Shown here: positions 4,858 to 5,171 of the stretch, piece by piece | Layout: each line of letters begins with the position of its first letter | How positions within the stretch are numbered: the stretch's first letter is position 1 | Source: an uncultured Acetatifactor sp. | GTDB lineage: Bacteria; Bacillota; Clostridia; Lachnospirales; Lachnospiraceae | Direction of reading: 5' to 3' | Assembly: GCA_947631715.1 (NCBI GenBank) | Contig: CANRMK010000183.1 | Location: forward strand, 1 to 5,171 | DNA: 5,171 nucleotides | Made by a program: the position numbers and the translations under genes | The notes under the pieces: generated by a model | What the model was told of the DNA's origin: nothing | The model's database searches: none | Seen by the model: only the letters and a program-made list of their open reading frames with translations

Positions 4858-5171
4858 CTATTCCATCTTGTATTTCTCAACTAAGCTATTGTAATCCTCT
4901 AAATACTTTTTTAATTTATCATCATCTTTTCCCTTAATTAGCCTTCGCTTTCCTTTACAAAGAATATAATAGGTTGTTGTTTCTCCACTTTCAGTAACAG
5001 TAAATTCCTTGTAAGGTTTCGCTATTTCTCCTGCTAAATTTGGAATATTTGCAACCAGTTGAGCAAGTTCGTCCAACTTAAAGTGTGAAATAGACATATC
5101 TAATCTCTTAATGCGGCTATCTGCCAAACACAGATAATCACCATCCAAAATTTTATCTCCCCACCATCCAA
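4858..5171 (-). CDS. Unrecognised mobile-element protein, C-terminal part
   Basis: The frame is open to the right edge of the window, so about 103 C-terminal residues are visible and the start is missing. A TTG at 5148 could serve as a start, but the in-frame sequence upstream (GWWGDKI) reads like protein and suggests a longer gene. The visible part includes DGDYLCLADSRIKRLDM, then FKLDELAQLVANIPNLAGEI, and a Thr/Glu segment followed by YYILCKGKRRLI and a charged helical tail ending KYKME. There are no membrane segments. I do not recognise the family. Its AT-rich codon use, a terminator just downstream and a TnpW-like neighbour point to an integrative or transposon accessory protein. No catalytic motif is evident in this portion. 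Confidence 0.7.
   Translation of the reverse strand, partial: GWWGDKILDGDYLCLADSRIKRLDMSISHFKLDELAQLVANIPNLAGEIAKPYKEFTVTESGETTTYYILCKGKRRLIKGKDDDKLKKYLEDYNSLVEKYKME

Noticed and set aside
4596..4937. A 113-codon open frame on the plus strand
   Set aside because: It runs antisense across the TnpW-like gene and the terminator, without a ribosome site or recognisable domain.

Overview
The window looks like chromosomal DNA from a fairly GC-rich anaerobic Firmicute, most likely a Lachnospiraceae/Clostridia member, with the edge of a mobile element at the right. This is inferred from consensus sigma-A promoters, strong AGGAGG-type ribosome binding sites, a YtrA-type GntR regulator with a compact ABC operon, a probable arginine-repressor site in front of argC, and a TnpW-type transposon protein. 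All genes I accept are on the minus strand, so the biological order runs from high to low coordinates.

Right end (about 4500-5171) is AT-rich and mobile-element-like. It holds the C-terminal part of an unrecognised protein that enters from beyond the window (4858-5171), a strong intrinsic terminator (4755-4790), and a small TnpW-like gene (4569-4754). The best ribosome binding site of that small gene drives a start codon in the wrong frame. Three 12-bp tandem repeats and a short inverted repeat (4502-4563) lie between the element and the next promoter.

Centre (391-4490) is a five-gene operon behind a consensus promoter (4462-4490) with an overlapping imperfect palindrome as candidate operator. 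The genes are a GntR/YtrA-family repressor, a five-helix membrane protein, a small second membrane protein, an ABC ATPase and a 488-residue exported protein with propeller-like repeats. Adjacent genes from the first membrane protein on are coupled by GTGA, a 15-nt gap and ATGA. The likely logic is a self-repressing GntR switch controlling an ABC transporter plus a cell-surface or extracytoplasmic partner. By analogy with YtrABCDEF-type loci this could be a response to envelope or antimicrobial stress, but the substrate is unknown.

Left end (1-390). The 344 nt from 47 to 390 contain no gene. They hold a hairpin after the operon, a probable tandem ARG-box region (218-247), the argC promoter (154-181) and a hairpin-bearing leader element. 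The first 15 codons of argC run off the left edge. The argC leader element (58-91) is closely matched by one in the leader of the GntR operon (4392-4422), which is the most unexpected nucleotide-level observation here.
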